From the NCBI GenBank assembly GCA_026707335.1, contig JAPOXB010000110.1, forward strand, positions 1-11,464: a stretch of 11,464 nucleotides of DNA. Reading direction: 5' to 3'. The notes below the pieces were generated by a model that was not told where the DNA came from, made no database searches, and saw only the letters and a list, made by a program, of their open reading frames with translations. The translations under genes and the position numbers were made by a program. The stretch is from Chloroflexota bacterium. Lineage in GTDB: Bacteria > Chloroflexota > Dehalococcoidia > Bin125. This document shows positions 1 to 6,497 of this stretch, one piece after another; positions within the stretch are counted from its first letter, which is position 1, and each line of letters begins with the position of its first letter.

Positions 1-139
1 CGACGTCGTGGAGGATCGTCGTGATGCCCGCCAGCGCGGCCGTCTGCGCGATGCCGTGGCCCATGCTGCCCGCACCGATGACGGCCAGCGTGCGGACGGG
101 CGGGACGGCCGCGGAGGCGGCCTGTTCGGTGTCGGACAT
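1..139 (-). CDS. 3-hydroxyacyl-CoA dehydrogenase, NAD-binding N-terminus (partial, runs off the left edge)
   Basis: Only the first 46 codons are present. After a short polar leader (MSDTEQAASAAV) comes a Rossmann-fold beta-alpha-beta start, LAVIGAGSMGHGIAQTAALA, whose GxGxMGxGIA pattern is the NAD-binding signature of 3-hydroxyacyl-CoA / 3-hydroxybutyryl-CoA dehydrogenases (FadB/PaaH/Hbd type). Members oxidise the 3-hydroxyl of an acyl-CoA with NAD+ in beta-oxidation or butanoyl-CoA metabolism. The ATG is supported by a perfect AGGAGG (CCTCCT on the plus strand, 144-149) 4 nt upstream. It lies 46 bp after the phosphoglucomutase stop codon on the same strand, so co-transcription is likely. The short leader argues against the large FadB fusion, but with the rest missing the substrate and exact subfamily cannot be decided. 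Confidence 0.85.
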   Translation of the reverse strand, partial: MSDTEQAASAAVPPVRTLAVIGAGSMGHGIAQTAALAGITTILHDV

Positions 140-185
140 GGGGCCTCCTAATCCGCCGTGCATCGTAGGGCAACCCGCCCGGCCG

Positions 186-1625
186 CTAGGGAGCGGCCTC
201 GAAGAAGCCCTCGGGCGGCAGCGGCTCCGCGGCGGCGCCGGCCAGCGTCACCTCCGCGTGCGGGGCGAGGGCATCCCAGACCGCCGCCCGGATCTCGTCG
301 AAGGCGGGCCGCGTCTCGGCCTCAATGCGCAGCGAGAGGTAGGGGCTGGTGTTCGACGCACGGAGGTGGAACCAGCCGTCGGGGAACTCGACCCGCGCGC
401 CATCGACCTCCAGCATCTCGTAGCGGCCCCGGAACGCATCCGCGACGGCCTCGGCGACGCCGAACTTGGCGGCGTCGGGGCAGGGCAGCTTGATCTCGTT
501 CGAGGTCACGTAGCGCGGCATGCCGGCGAAGTGCGCCGAGAGCGGCTCGGGCCCGGCCGAGACGATGCGCGCGACGGCGCAGGCGGCGAAGACGCCGTCG
601 TCGAGGCAGGGGTACTCCTCGCCGAAGATCATGTGTCCGCTGGCCTCGCCGCCGAAGACGATGCCCTCGTCGCGCATGCGGCGGCGGAAGATCGAGTAGC
701 CGGTGCGGGCCAGGACGGGCTCGCCGCCGTGGCCCCGCACGTCGGCGATGGGGGAGCGCGAGCTCTTGAGGTCCATGAGGATGCGCGCGCCGGGATGGCG
801 GGAGAGCACGTCGCGGGCCAGCAGCGCCGCGATCCAATCGGGGTCGTAGCGGCGGCCGGTCTCGTCGACCAGGCCGACGCGGTCGCCGTCGCCGTCCCAG
901 GCGATGCCCAGGTCCGCCCCTTCGGCGACGACGCGGGCCGCCAGCTCCCGCATGCTGCCCGGCTCCTGCGGGTCGGGCAGGTGGTGCGGGAAGCCTTCGA
1001 GCAACTCCGTGTGCAGGCCGACCACCTCGGCGCCCAGCGCCCGCAGCGCCGGCGGCCCGGTCAGCGTCGCGACGCCGTTGCCGGGGTCGACCGCGATCTT
1101 CAGGGGCCGCTGCAGGCGGAAGCGGCCGCGCAGCATGTCCAGGTAGTCGGGGGCGGGGTCGCGCTCGATCGGGGGCGCCGGATCGGCGGCGGAGGCGGTG
1201 AAGTCGCCCGCCTCGGCGAGGCGCCGCACGGCCTGGATCTCGTCCGGCAGGAGGGGCATCGCCTCCTCGCGCAGCAGCTTCAGGCCGTTGAATTCGACGG
1301 GGTTGTGGCTGGCCGTGACGACGATGCCGCCGCCCAGGCCCCAGCGGTGCAGCGCGTAGTAGAGCAGCGGGCTGGGCGCCAGGCCGAGGACGGTCACCCG
1401 CAGGCCGCACTCGCGCAGGCCGCGCAGCGCCGCGTCGTACAGCGCCGGCGAGCTGGGACGGCTGTCGCGCGCCACGATCGCGGTTTGGGCCCCGAAGCGT
1501 CGTTGCAGGAACGTGCCGTGCGCCCGCGCCGTGCGATAGACGACGTCCGCCGTCAACTCGTCGCCGGCGAGGCCGCGCACGTCGTAGGCGCGGAAGATGT
1601 GCGCGGGCAGCGGGGGGTGTTCCAC
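186..1625 (-). CDS. Phosphomannomutase/phosphoglucomutase (alpha-D-phosphohexomutase family)
   Basis: A 479-residue protein, full length for bacterial PMM/PGM. It interconverts hexose 1- and 6-phosphates in the cytoplasm, feeding sugar-nucleotide, capsule, LPS or glycan synthesis. All four family loops are visible: the catalytic phosphoserine loop TASHNP (Ser106), the metal-binding loop DGDGDR (244-249), the sugar-recognition loop GGEASGH (325-331) and the C-terminal phosphate-binding loop RASNTSP (422-428). The N-terminus IFRAYDVRG (10-18) is also typical of the bacterial PMM/PGM group, and GEASGH is the version seen in dual mannose/glucose enzymes. I chose the GTG at 1625: homology begins right there, and a TACAAT hexamer sits exactly 7 nt upstream, suggesting a leaderless transcript. 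The frame stays open about 110 codons further upstream, but that part overlaps the preceding gene and is arginine-rich shadow. It lies 47 bp downstream of the DUF255 gene. Confidence 0.93.
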   Translation of the reverse strand: MEHPPLPAHIFRAYDVRGLAGDELTADVVYRTARAHGTFLQRRFGAQTAIVARDSRPSSPALYDAALRGLRECGLRVTVLGLAPSPLLYYALHRWGLGGGIVVTASHNPVEFNGLKLLREEAMPLLPDEIQAVRRLAEAGDFTASAADPAPPIERDPAPDYLDMLRGRFRLQRPLKIAVDPGNGVATLTGPPALRALGAEVVGLHTELLEGFPHHLPDPQEPGSMRELAARVVAEGADLGIAWDGDGDRVGLVDETGRRYDPDWIAALLARDVLSRHPGARILMDLKSSRSPIADVRGHGGEPVLARTGYSIFRRRMRDEGIVFGGEASGHMIFGEEYPCLDDGVFAACAVARIVSAGPEPLSAHFAGMPRYVTSNEIKLPCPDAAKFGVAEAVADAFRGRYEMLEVDGARVEFPDGWFHLRASNTSPYLSLRIEAETRPAFDEIRAAVWDALAPHAEVTLAGAAAEPLPPEGFFEAAP

Positions 1626-1632
1626 CGTCCCG

Positions 1633-1638
1633 ATTGTA
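1633..1638 (-). promoter_or_regulatory. Putative -10 element (TACAAT) for a leaderless phosphoglucomutase transcript
   Basis: On the minus strand TACAAT is followed by 7 nt and then the GTG start of the mutase. There is no Shine-Dalgarno sequence in front of this GTG. TAnnnT about 7 nt before a start codon is the known arrangement for leaderless mRNAs in several high-GC phyla. No good -35 was identified. This would be an internal promoter within an otherwise operon-like gene run. Confidence 0.45.
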
Positions 1639-1672
1639 CGCCCGATCGCGCGGCGGCGCGCCTGCGGGACCG

Positions 1673-3781
1673 CTAGGCGGGCAGGTCCGAGGCGAGCAGG
1701 CCGCGCAGGGCCTCCGGCGTGGTCACGGGCGCACTGCAGGCGAAGCCGTGGCAGACGTAGGCCGCCGGCGCGCCGTCGAGCGGCGTCTTGCCCTGGAGTT
1801 GCGGGACCGCGCTCTCCTCGCGCCCCGCGGCGGGCGTGTGACGGATGACGAGCGTCGGGCCGGGCGGGCCATCCCAGACGGCGCGCACGAGCGCCTGCGT
1901 CGCGGGGTCCGCGTCGTCGCCGACGATCGCGACGGCTTGATGCCGGTCGAGCCAATCGAGCGCGGCGACGAAGCCGCTCATCATCACGGGCGCGCGCGTG
2001 AGGATGACGCCGAACGCGCCCGCCATCGCCTCGAGCCGGTCGGCGTAGAGGCCGTCGCCGGTCATCGCGTAGAGCCGCGCCAGGACGCGGGCGGCCTGGG
2101 AGTTGCCCGACGCCGTGGCCCCGTCGTAGGTGGGCTTCTTGCGGCTGACCAGCGCTTCGTTGCGTGAGCCGGTCGTGAAGAAACCGCCCGCGTCCCGGTC
2201 CCAGTAGCGCGTGAGCATCGCGTCGGCGATTTGGCGCGCCTCGACAAACCAGCGCTCCTCGCCGGTCGCCTCGTAGAGCGAGAGCAGGCCGTCGGCCAGG
2301 CCGGCGTAGTCCTCCAGGAAGGCCGGCACCGACGCCCGCCCGCCGGCGAAGATGCGCAGCAGGCCCCCCGCGTCGCCGGCGGGGCGCATCTCATCGAGGA
2401 GGAAGGCGGCCGCCTCGCGCGCGGCGTCGATGAAGCGGGGCGCGTCGAGGATCGCGCCGCCGCGGGCCAGGGCGTCGATGGCCATGCCGTTCCAGGCGAC
2501 GATCACCTTGGTGTCGGTGGCGGGCGGCACGCGCCCGGCGCGGGCCGCGAGCAGCGTCGCGCGGGCCCCCGCAAGGGTCTCCGCGGCGGCCTCTTCCTCC
2601 TGCTGATACCAGGCGGCCGCCTGCGCCAACGGCATCCGTGGATGCAGGATGTTGCGCCCCTCGAAGTTGCCGTCCTCGGTCACGTCGTAGTAGCGCGCGA
2701 ACAGGGGCGCGTCGTCCCCGAGCAGCGCCGTCACCTCATCCAGCGACCAGACGAAGTACTTGCCCTCCTCGCCCTCGGAGTCGGCGTCGGTCGAGGCGTA
2801 GAACGCGCCCTCCGGGGTGCGCATCTCGCGCAGGAGGTAGTCGAGCGTCTCCTCGGCGATGCGCGAGAAGAACGAGTCGCCGCTGAGGCGGGCCGCGTCG
2901 AGGTAGAGCGGTACGAGGAGGGCGTTGTCGTAGAGCATCTTCTCGAAGTGCGGCACCAGCCAGCGCTCGTCGACCGAGTAGCGATGGAAGCCGCCGGCGA
3001 GCTGGTCATAGATGCCCCCCTCGGCCATCTGGCGCAGCGTCGCGAGCACCTGGTCGCGGGCCAGCGGGTGGTTGTCGGCGACGGCGTGTTGCAGGACGAG
3101 GGCCAGGAAGAAGGGCTGGGGGAACTTGGGCGCTCCCCCGAAGCCGCCGAAGCGCTTGTCGTAGCTCTTCATGATCTGCGCGACGGCGGCACGGCGGGCG
3201 GCGGCGGGGTCGGCCCGCTCCTCCCCGGGCTCCAGCGGGCCGGGCGCCTGCTCCAGGTGCGCGACGATCTGGGCCGCCTGCCCCTCGAGGTCGGCGCGCC
3301 GCTCCCGGTAGGCGGCTGCCACGGAGTCGAGCACCTGCAGCCAGGACGGCATCCCCTGCCGCGCGACCGGTGGGAAATACGTGCCGCCGAAGAACGGCCG
3401 GCCGTCGGGCAGGCAGAAGACGTTGAGCGGCCAGCCGCCCTGACCGCGCATCAACTGCACGGCCTCCATGTAGATCTCGTCGACGTCGGGCCGTTCCTCA
3501 CGGTCGACCTTGATGCTGACGAAGAGCTCGTTCTGGCGGGCGGCCAGCCCCTCGTCCTCGAACGACTCGCGCTCCATCACGTGGCACCAGTGGCAGGCCG
3601 CGTAGCCGATGCTGACCAGCACCGGCTTGTCCTCGTCGCGGGCGCGCTGCCAGGCCTCGTCGCCCCAGGCCTGCCAATCGACCGGGTTGTGCTGGTGCTG
3701 CAGCAGGTAGGGGCTGGTCTCGTCCGCGAGCCGGTTCGTGTGCGGCGGCGGGTTCCGCGGGGCGTCGTCGGGGGGAGCCAT
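1673..3781 (-). CDS. DUF255 / YyaL-SPATA20 family thioredoxin-fold protein
   Basis: A 702-residue protein, normal length for the family. Residues about 16-175 form the DUF255 thioredoxin-like domain: it opens with NRLADETSPYLLQHQHNPVDW, carries a CHWCHVM redox motif (Cys63, Cys66), then DREERPDVD and GQGGWPLNVF. The remainder resembles the alpha/alpha six-hairpin (AGE-like) fold and contains the conserved GGFHRYSVD...VPHFEKMLYDNA block at about residues 255-285 and SRNEALVSRKKPTYDGA-type sequence further on. There is no signal peptide, so it is cytoplasmic. Family members are widespread but poorly characterised; a redox role or carbohydrate-related activity has been proposed, and I assign neither. 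I chose the ATG at 3781 because GAGAGG lies 6 nt upstream; the ATG at 3787 directly abuts that sequence. It is first in the minus-strand run with the mutase and the dehydrogenase, and divergent from the aquaporin. Confidence 0.93.
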   Translation of the reverse strand: MAPPDDAPRNPPPHTNRLADETSPYLLQHQHNPVDWQAWGDEAWQRARDEDKPVLVSIGYAACHWCHVMERESFEDEGLAARQNELFVSIKVDREERPDVDEIYMEAVQLMRGQGGWPLNVFCLPDGRPFFGGTYFPPVARQGMPSWLQVLDSVAAAYRERRADLEGQAAQIVAHLEQAPGPLEPGEERADPAAARRAAVAQIMKSYDKRFGGFGGAPKFPQPFFLALVLQHAVADNHPLARDQVLATLRQMAEGGIYDQLAGGFHRYSVDERWLVPHFEKMLYDNALLVPLYLDAARLSGDSFFSRIAEETLDYLLREMRTPEGAFYASTDADSEGEEGKYFVWSLDEVTALLGDDAPLFARYYDVTEDGNFEGRNILHPRMPLAQAAAWYQQEEEAAAETLAGARATLLAARAGRVPPATDTKVIVAWNGMAIDALARGGAILDAPRFIDAAREAAAFLLDEMRPAGDAGGLLRIFAGGRASVPAFLEDYAGLADGLLSLYEATGEERWFVEARQIADAMLTRYWDRDAGGFFTTGSRNEALVSRKKPTYDGATASGNSQAARVLARLYAMTGDGLYADRLEAMAGAFGVILTRAPVMMSGFVAALDWLDRHQAVAIVGDDADPATQALVRAVWDGPPGPTLVIRHTPAAGREESAVPQLQGKTPLDGAPAAYVCHGFACSAPVTTPEALRGLLASDLPA

Positions 3782-3942
3782 GCGCATCCTCTCGGTGCTG
3801 GGAATCGAGCCTAGCAGCGGTGTCGCGGCCTGCGCCGAACCCGGCCGACGCTTCGGCGGAAGATCGCGCGACGTTAACAGCCCGGTGCTTTCGCCGACCC
3901 GACCGACGTGGTTCCTTGTCCGGCGACGCGGAGAGGAACGCC
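3782..3942. promoter_or_regulatory. Divergent intergenic region between the DUF255 gene and the aquaporin
   Basis: These 161 bp separate two divergently transcribed genes and must hold promoters for both. At the ends are the Shine-Dalgarno sequences: CCTCTC on the plus strand near 3788 (GAGAGG for the minus-strand gene) and GAGAGG at 3931-3936, 6 nt before the aquaporin ATG. I found no hexamer pair convincing enough to call a promoter in either direction, and no clear operator palindrome. Confidence 0.5.
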
Positions 3943-4668
3943 ATGACCGTACACACACCACGACTGATCCGGGACGGCCTGGGCGCCATCGCGCGCCCGC
4001 TGCCCCGCCCGCTGCGGCGGTTGGCGGCCGAGATGTTCGGCGCCTTCGGCCTCGTCTTCCTGGGCGCCGGAGCCGCCGTCGTCGATTACGCGACCGACGG
4101 ATCGCTGGGGCGCGTGGGCATCGGCCTCTCCTTCGGCCTGGCCGTGTTCACCATGGTGCTGGCGTTCGGACGGGTCAGCGGCGCGCACATCAACCCGGCC
4201 GTGACGATCGGACTGTGGCTGGCGGGCGAGTTCCCGGGGCGGCGCGTGCCGGGCTACATCGCGGCGCAGATCGTGGGCGCGCTGATCGCGGCCTCGGTGC
4301 TGCACGGCCTGTTCCGCAACAGCGGCGGCGAGCTGGGCTCGACCGGGCCCGCGGGGACGTGGGAGCAGTCGTTCGGCATGGAGTTCATGCTGACGTTCTT
4401 CCTCATGTACGCGATCCTGGCGGTCGGACATCAGTGGCGGGCGTCGCTGCCGCTGGTGGCGGCGACGGCGGGGGCCGTCGTGGGGCTCGAGGCGACGTTC
4501 GCGGGCGGCATCTCGGGCGCGTCGATGAACCCGGCGCGGTCGTTCGGCCCGGGCGCGATCGCCTGGTTCTGGGACCACCACTGGATCTACTGGGCGGGCC
4601 CGATCCTGGGCGCCGCCGTCGCGTCGGCCCTGCACCTCGTGATGCGGGAGAGGTCGGAGGAGGGGTGA
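3943..4668 (+). CDS. Aquaporin / MIP-family channel
   Basis: A 241-residue membrane protein, the usual size for a MIP channel, forming a tetrameric pore for water or small neutral solutes. Both pore-lining half-helix motifs are intact: SGAHINPAVTIG (NPA at 84-86) and SGASMNPARSFGPG (NPA at 196-198, with the pore Arg199). Six hydrophobic segments are visible, at roughly 30-50, 58-78, 102-122, 146-164, 169-189 and 214-234. Overall it looks closest to archaeal AqpM-like and bacterial AqpZ-like channels. In the aromatic/arginine filter, Phe64 and Arg199 match AqpZ Phe43 and Arg189, but the residue 12 before the second NPA is Ala184, not the His of water-specific channels. The start is ATG 3943, with GAGAGG 6 nt upstream; a longer open frame upstream lacks homology. 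No glycerol kinase or arsenic gene is adjacent to hint at a substrate. Confidence 0.93.
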   Translation: MTVHTPRLIRDGLGAIARPLPRPLRRLAAEMFGAFGLVFLGAGAAVVDYATDGSLGRVGIGLSFGLAVFTMVLAFGRVSGAHINPAVTIGLWLAGEFPGRRVPGYIAAQIVGALIAASVLHGLFRNSGGELGSTGPAGTWEQSFGMEFMLTFFLMYAILAVGHQWRASLPLVAATAGAVVGLEATFAGGISGASMNPARSFGPGAIAWFWDHHWIYWAGPILGAAVASALHLVMRERSEEG

Positions 4669-4762
4669 GGGGGTGTGATCGTCTCCGCGAAGCCCCCGGT
4701 GTGTCGAAGTAGCGCGAAGCATCCACCCACCAGGGCTCGCACACATCGCGGGCCCACCCGAG
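4669..4762. other. Intergenic segment at the left edge of the accessory cassette
   Basis: Between the convergent aquaporin and cassette genes I see no credible gene. GGGGG (4669-4673) and CCCCC (4693-4697) could pair across a 19-nt loop, but there is no T-tract, so a terminator is only possible. AAGTAGC (4707-4713) and GCTACTT (4762-4768) form a 7-bp inverted repeat that includes the stop codon of the small gene. The purine-rich stretch ending the aquaporin gene and running into this gap resembles dispersed intergenic sequence of high-GC genomes. Confidence 0.4.
4745..4753 (+). repeat. 9-bp direct repeat ATCGCGGGC, left copy
   Basis: ATCGCGGGC occurs here and again at 6605-6613, so the two copies bracket the three-gene cassette. 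The left copy is just past the small gene's 3' end, and the right copy is next to the CoA-transferase start. In such G+C-rich sequence a 9-base match between two 100-bp regions is not very unlikely by chance, so this is only a candidate target duplication. Confidence 0.3.
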
Positions 4763-4894
4763 CTACTTGCCCTTCCCGCGACCGATCCGCACCGTCTCGG
4801 TCACGGTGGTACCCGGCCTCCTCTTCGCCTCGCTCTTGCGCACGAACTGACCCGTCCCAGCATCCCTCACGACCTTCTTCGTCTTGTTCGGCAC
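4763..4894 (-). CDS. Small basic conserved protein of unknown function (43 aa)
   Basis: A 43-codon gene starting at GTG 4894: VPNKTKKVVRDAGTGQFV, then RKSEAKRRPGTTVTETV, ending IGRGKGK. The pattern (K-rich start, RDAxTGxFV, a KSEA/KxxA segment, PxTTVTE) matches from memory a widespread family of tiny proteins, often wrongly labelled or left uncalled in bacterial genomes and seen on accessory elements. It is strongly basic (14 Lys or Arg), with no membrane segment or cysteine. A purine-rich GAAGG lies just upstream of the GTG. It starts 39 bp after the DprA-like stop codon on the same strand, so it is probably the last gene of the cassette operon. Its function is unknown; given its charge, binding to nucleic acid or to the upstream proteins is possible. 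The DNA also reads in other frames, but those lack this family pattern. Confidence 0.7.
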   Translation of the reverse strand: MPNKTKKVVRDAGTGQFVRKSEAKRRPGTTVTETVRIGRGKGK

Positions 4895-4933
4895 TCGCCT
4901 TCGCCACCTTTCCCAAGCCCCAACGGAGCTTCG

Positions 4934-5647
4934 CTACGGCAGGTCTAAGAGACTCAGAGCCTTCTGCGGGCGCATCCCAACGGGATCTCGCCTTATGTCC
5001 CTGAGTACTCTACGGAGTTCATTGTTCGTCTCGATGCGAATTCCACCCCGCCGAATCAGTTCACGATTCCCCTCCGTGTCCGACGACTCCGTCCGGCCAT
5101 GGACGACCAGAAGGGGCTTGTTGCGACGCAGACACTCGACGCCGGCAGCCCAGGTTCCACCGTTCACTCCCGCCTGAACGACGACCAGCGCATGCGAGAG
5201 CCCGATCACCAGCTTGTTGCGCTCCATCGCGCGCCAAGCCATCCACCGCGCAGCATCGTCGTAGCACGAGACAGCAAGGAAGTTAGTTCCCGACACGAGT
5301 GGCCGGTGATTGACGCGGGGCTTCCAGCCGCCAAGCCCTTCGGCCAGAACAGAGACAGTCCACCCGCCACGATTCAACACGGACCGCTGAGCCACCTCGT
5401 CAACGCCACGGGCGTTGCCTGAGATCACGCCAAGGTCAGCGTCGGCAGCCAGTTCTCCGAACTTCTGCGCCCGATCCAGGGAAGCCTTGCTCGCTCGTCG
5501 CGAGCCACAAATCCCGATGGCTGGTTGACCGATCAGGTCTGCGTTGCCAACGAGACGAATGCGCGGAACGCTCATTGCATCCGCCAGCTCAGGGAAATGC
5601 TTCGCGAGGGGGTAGTCGACAATCGACTGTTGCTCGTCATTGCGCAT
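4934..5647 (-). CDS. Minimal DprA/Smf-like (SLOG-fold) protein
   Basis: A 237-residue protein with the Rossmann-like core shared by DprA/Smf and LOG proteins: IGICGSRRAS (44-53), the phosphate/nucleic-acid loop GVISGNARGVD (73-83), GGWTVSVLAEGL (94-105), and MERNKLVIGLSHALVVVQAG (141-160), corresponding to the FPxRNRxIaglS...vveA part of DprA, followed by NGGTWAAG (162-169). Canonical DprA (about 290-380 aa) loads RecA on incoming ssDNA and usually has an N-terminal SAM-like and often a C-terminal winged-helix domain; both are absent here. The alternative is an enzyme nearer to LOG-type phosphoribohydrolases, although the LOG PGGxGTxxE motif is not present in exact form. The ATG start overlaps the end of the phosphoribosyltransferase gene by 11 bp, with AGGGG upstream, so translation is probably coupled. 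It is not the housekeeping dprA by size or context. Confidence 0.85.
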   Translation of the reverse strand: MRNDEQQSIVDYPLAKHFPELADAMSVPRIRLVGNADLIGQPAIGICGSRRASKASLDRAQKFGELAADADLGVISGNARGVDEVAQRSVLNRGGWTVSVLAEGLGGWKPRVNHRPLVSGTNFLAVSCYDDAARWMAWRAMERNKLVIGLSHALVVVQAGVNGGTWAAGVECLRRNKPLLVVHGRTESSDTEGNRELIRRGGIRIETNNELRRVLRDIRRDPVGMRPQKALSLLDLP

Positions 5648-6497
5648 TGAAGCTGTACCCCTGAGTCCCTTCAGCTTTCTTCACCATCACTAGCGAGAAG
5701 ACCCTGCCGAATCCCGCTGCCCGAAGGGCGCGAGCCGCTTCTTTGACGGATGAGCCGTGCCCCATGAGATCATCAACGATAAGAACCGTGCGATCGGCAC
5801 CCCGCGCGTCGCAGGCCATCGTGCACTGCTGATGTTGATCGGGGTCGTCTTCCTTCCCCAGATCCTTCTGTTTCTTGGCTCTGGGTTTGGCCCGCTCAAG
5901 TGACACCATGTCCATGCCACACCGCTCAGCAATCCCGGCCGCTAGCCGGGCGGGCAGTTGTCCCTTCGGCGCTGTCCCGAGTCGATCGGTTGATGGCACC
6001 GCAGCAACCACCAGCGACTGTTTGAGGATCGGATGCCGGGAGACGAAGTCGGCCGCCATCCTGACTAGCTTCTCGGCCGCCTTCGCCGATCTCCCATACT
6101 TCGCATCGGACACGAGCTTGCCCGCTGCCGTGGGTACCCAGCCCTCCTGGCCCGCGTTGGGTGGGGACCGATATAGGTCCAAGCAAAGTGACAGGTCGCA
6201 CGAGGTTTCTGCGACGAAGCACGGTGAACTCTGGACTCGGAGCAGAGTTTCGACATCCTCCCGCTTCGCCCCGTACACCACGAACCTCGCCCCATGAGAG
6301 TTCCAGCGCATCGGCTCTCCCTCGAGGGCAACTACTTGGTTCGCAACGAGTTGAAGAATGGACCCGACATTGGTGTTCTTGGCAGCACGGGTCCACGTCT
6401 GGACATCAACCTTGACATGGCCAGCGGCGACATCCACATGGAAATCCTTGATCTGATAGCAGGGAACGGGCATGTGGGTAGTATGCCTAGAACTCAC
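5637..6497 (-). CDS. ComF-like phosphoribosyltransferase-fold protein with unassigned N-terminal region
   Basis: A 286-residue protein (GTG start at 6497; an ATG at 6473 would give 278). Residues about 160-275 form a type I PRTase fold: LVVAAVPSTDRLG (162-174), PARLAAGIAERCG (182-194), the basic RAKPRAKKQKDL (202-213) where ComF has its QxxL-type segment, and the PRPP loop TVLIVDDLMGHGSS (237-250) with the paired aspartates. Residues 1-110 match nothing I recognise; the usual ComF four-cysteine zinc finger is absent. Family members either transfer phosphoribose from PRPP or, like ComFC, act in DNA uptake alongside ComFA and DprA. It is the first gene of the cassette. Neither start has a clear Shine-Dalgarno; CATACT lies 6 nt before the ATG, so a leaderless start there is conceivable. 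Codon choice is more relaxed than in the flanking genes. Confidence 0.85.
   Translation of the reverse strand: MSSRHTTHMPVPCYQIKDFHVDVAAGHVKVDVQTWTRAAKNTNVGSILQLVANQVVALEGEPMRWNSHGARFVVYGAKREDVETLLRVQSSPCFVAETSCDLSLCLDLYRSPPNAGQEGWVPTAAGKLVSDAKYGRSAKAAEKLVRMAADFVSRHPILKQSLVVAAVPSTDRLGTAPKGQLPARLAAGIAERCGMDMVSLERAKPRAKKQKDLGKEDDPDQHQQCTMACDARGADRTVLIVDDLMGHGSSVKEAARALRAAGFGRVFSLVMVKKAEGTQGYSFNAQ

Larger units (their letters stand above)
4763..6497 (-). other. Accessory three-gene cassette: PRTase, DprA-like, small basic protein
   Basis: The three minus-strand genes have 11-bp overlap and 39-bp spacing and sit between plus-strand genes that are unrelated to them. Counted by eye, line 6361-6420 is about 57% G+C and line 5221-5280 about 65%, against about 75% for 7021-7080 in the neighbouring gene. 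No transposase, integrase, tRNA or long terminal repeats are present, so how it arrived is not visible; only a 9-bp direct repeat brackets it. Confidence 0.65.

Noticed and set aside
21..1676. A 551-codon plus-strand open frame opposite the phosphoglucomutase
   Set aside because: It is low-complexity (Ala/Arg/Gly/Asp) with no domain and is fully antisense to a gene with all catalytic motifs; long antisense frames are expected at this G+C.
1626..1955. N-terminal extension of the phosphoglucomutase to 1955
   Set aside because: The extra ~110 residues are Arg-rich, overlap the DUF255 coding region in another frame, and homology starts exactly at GTG 1625.
2231..3814. A 527-codon plus-strand open frame opposite the DUF255 gene
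   Set aside because: Shadow composition, and the opposite strand encodes conserved DUF255 blocks over its whole length.
4403..4744. A minus-strand frame beginning MCEPWWVDASRYFDTPG
   Set aside because: It looks protein-like at first, but it has no ribosome-binding site, becomes Pro/Arg-rich and then runs antisense through the aquaporin.
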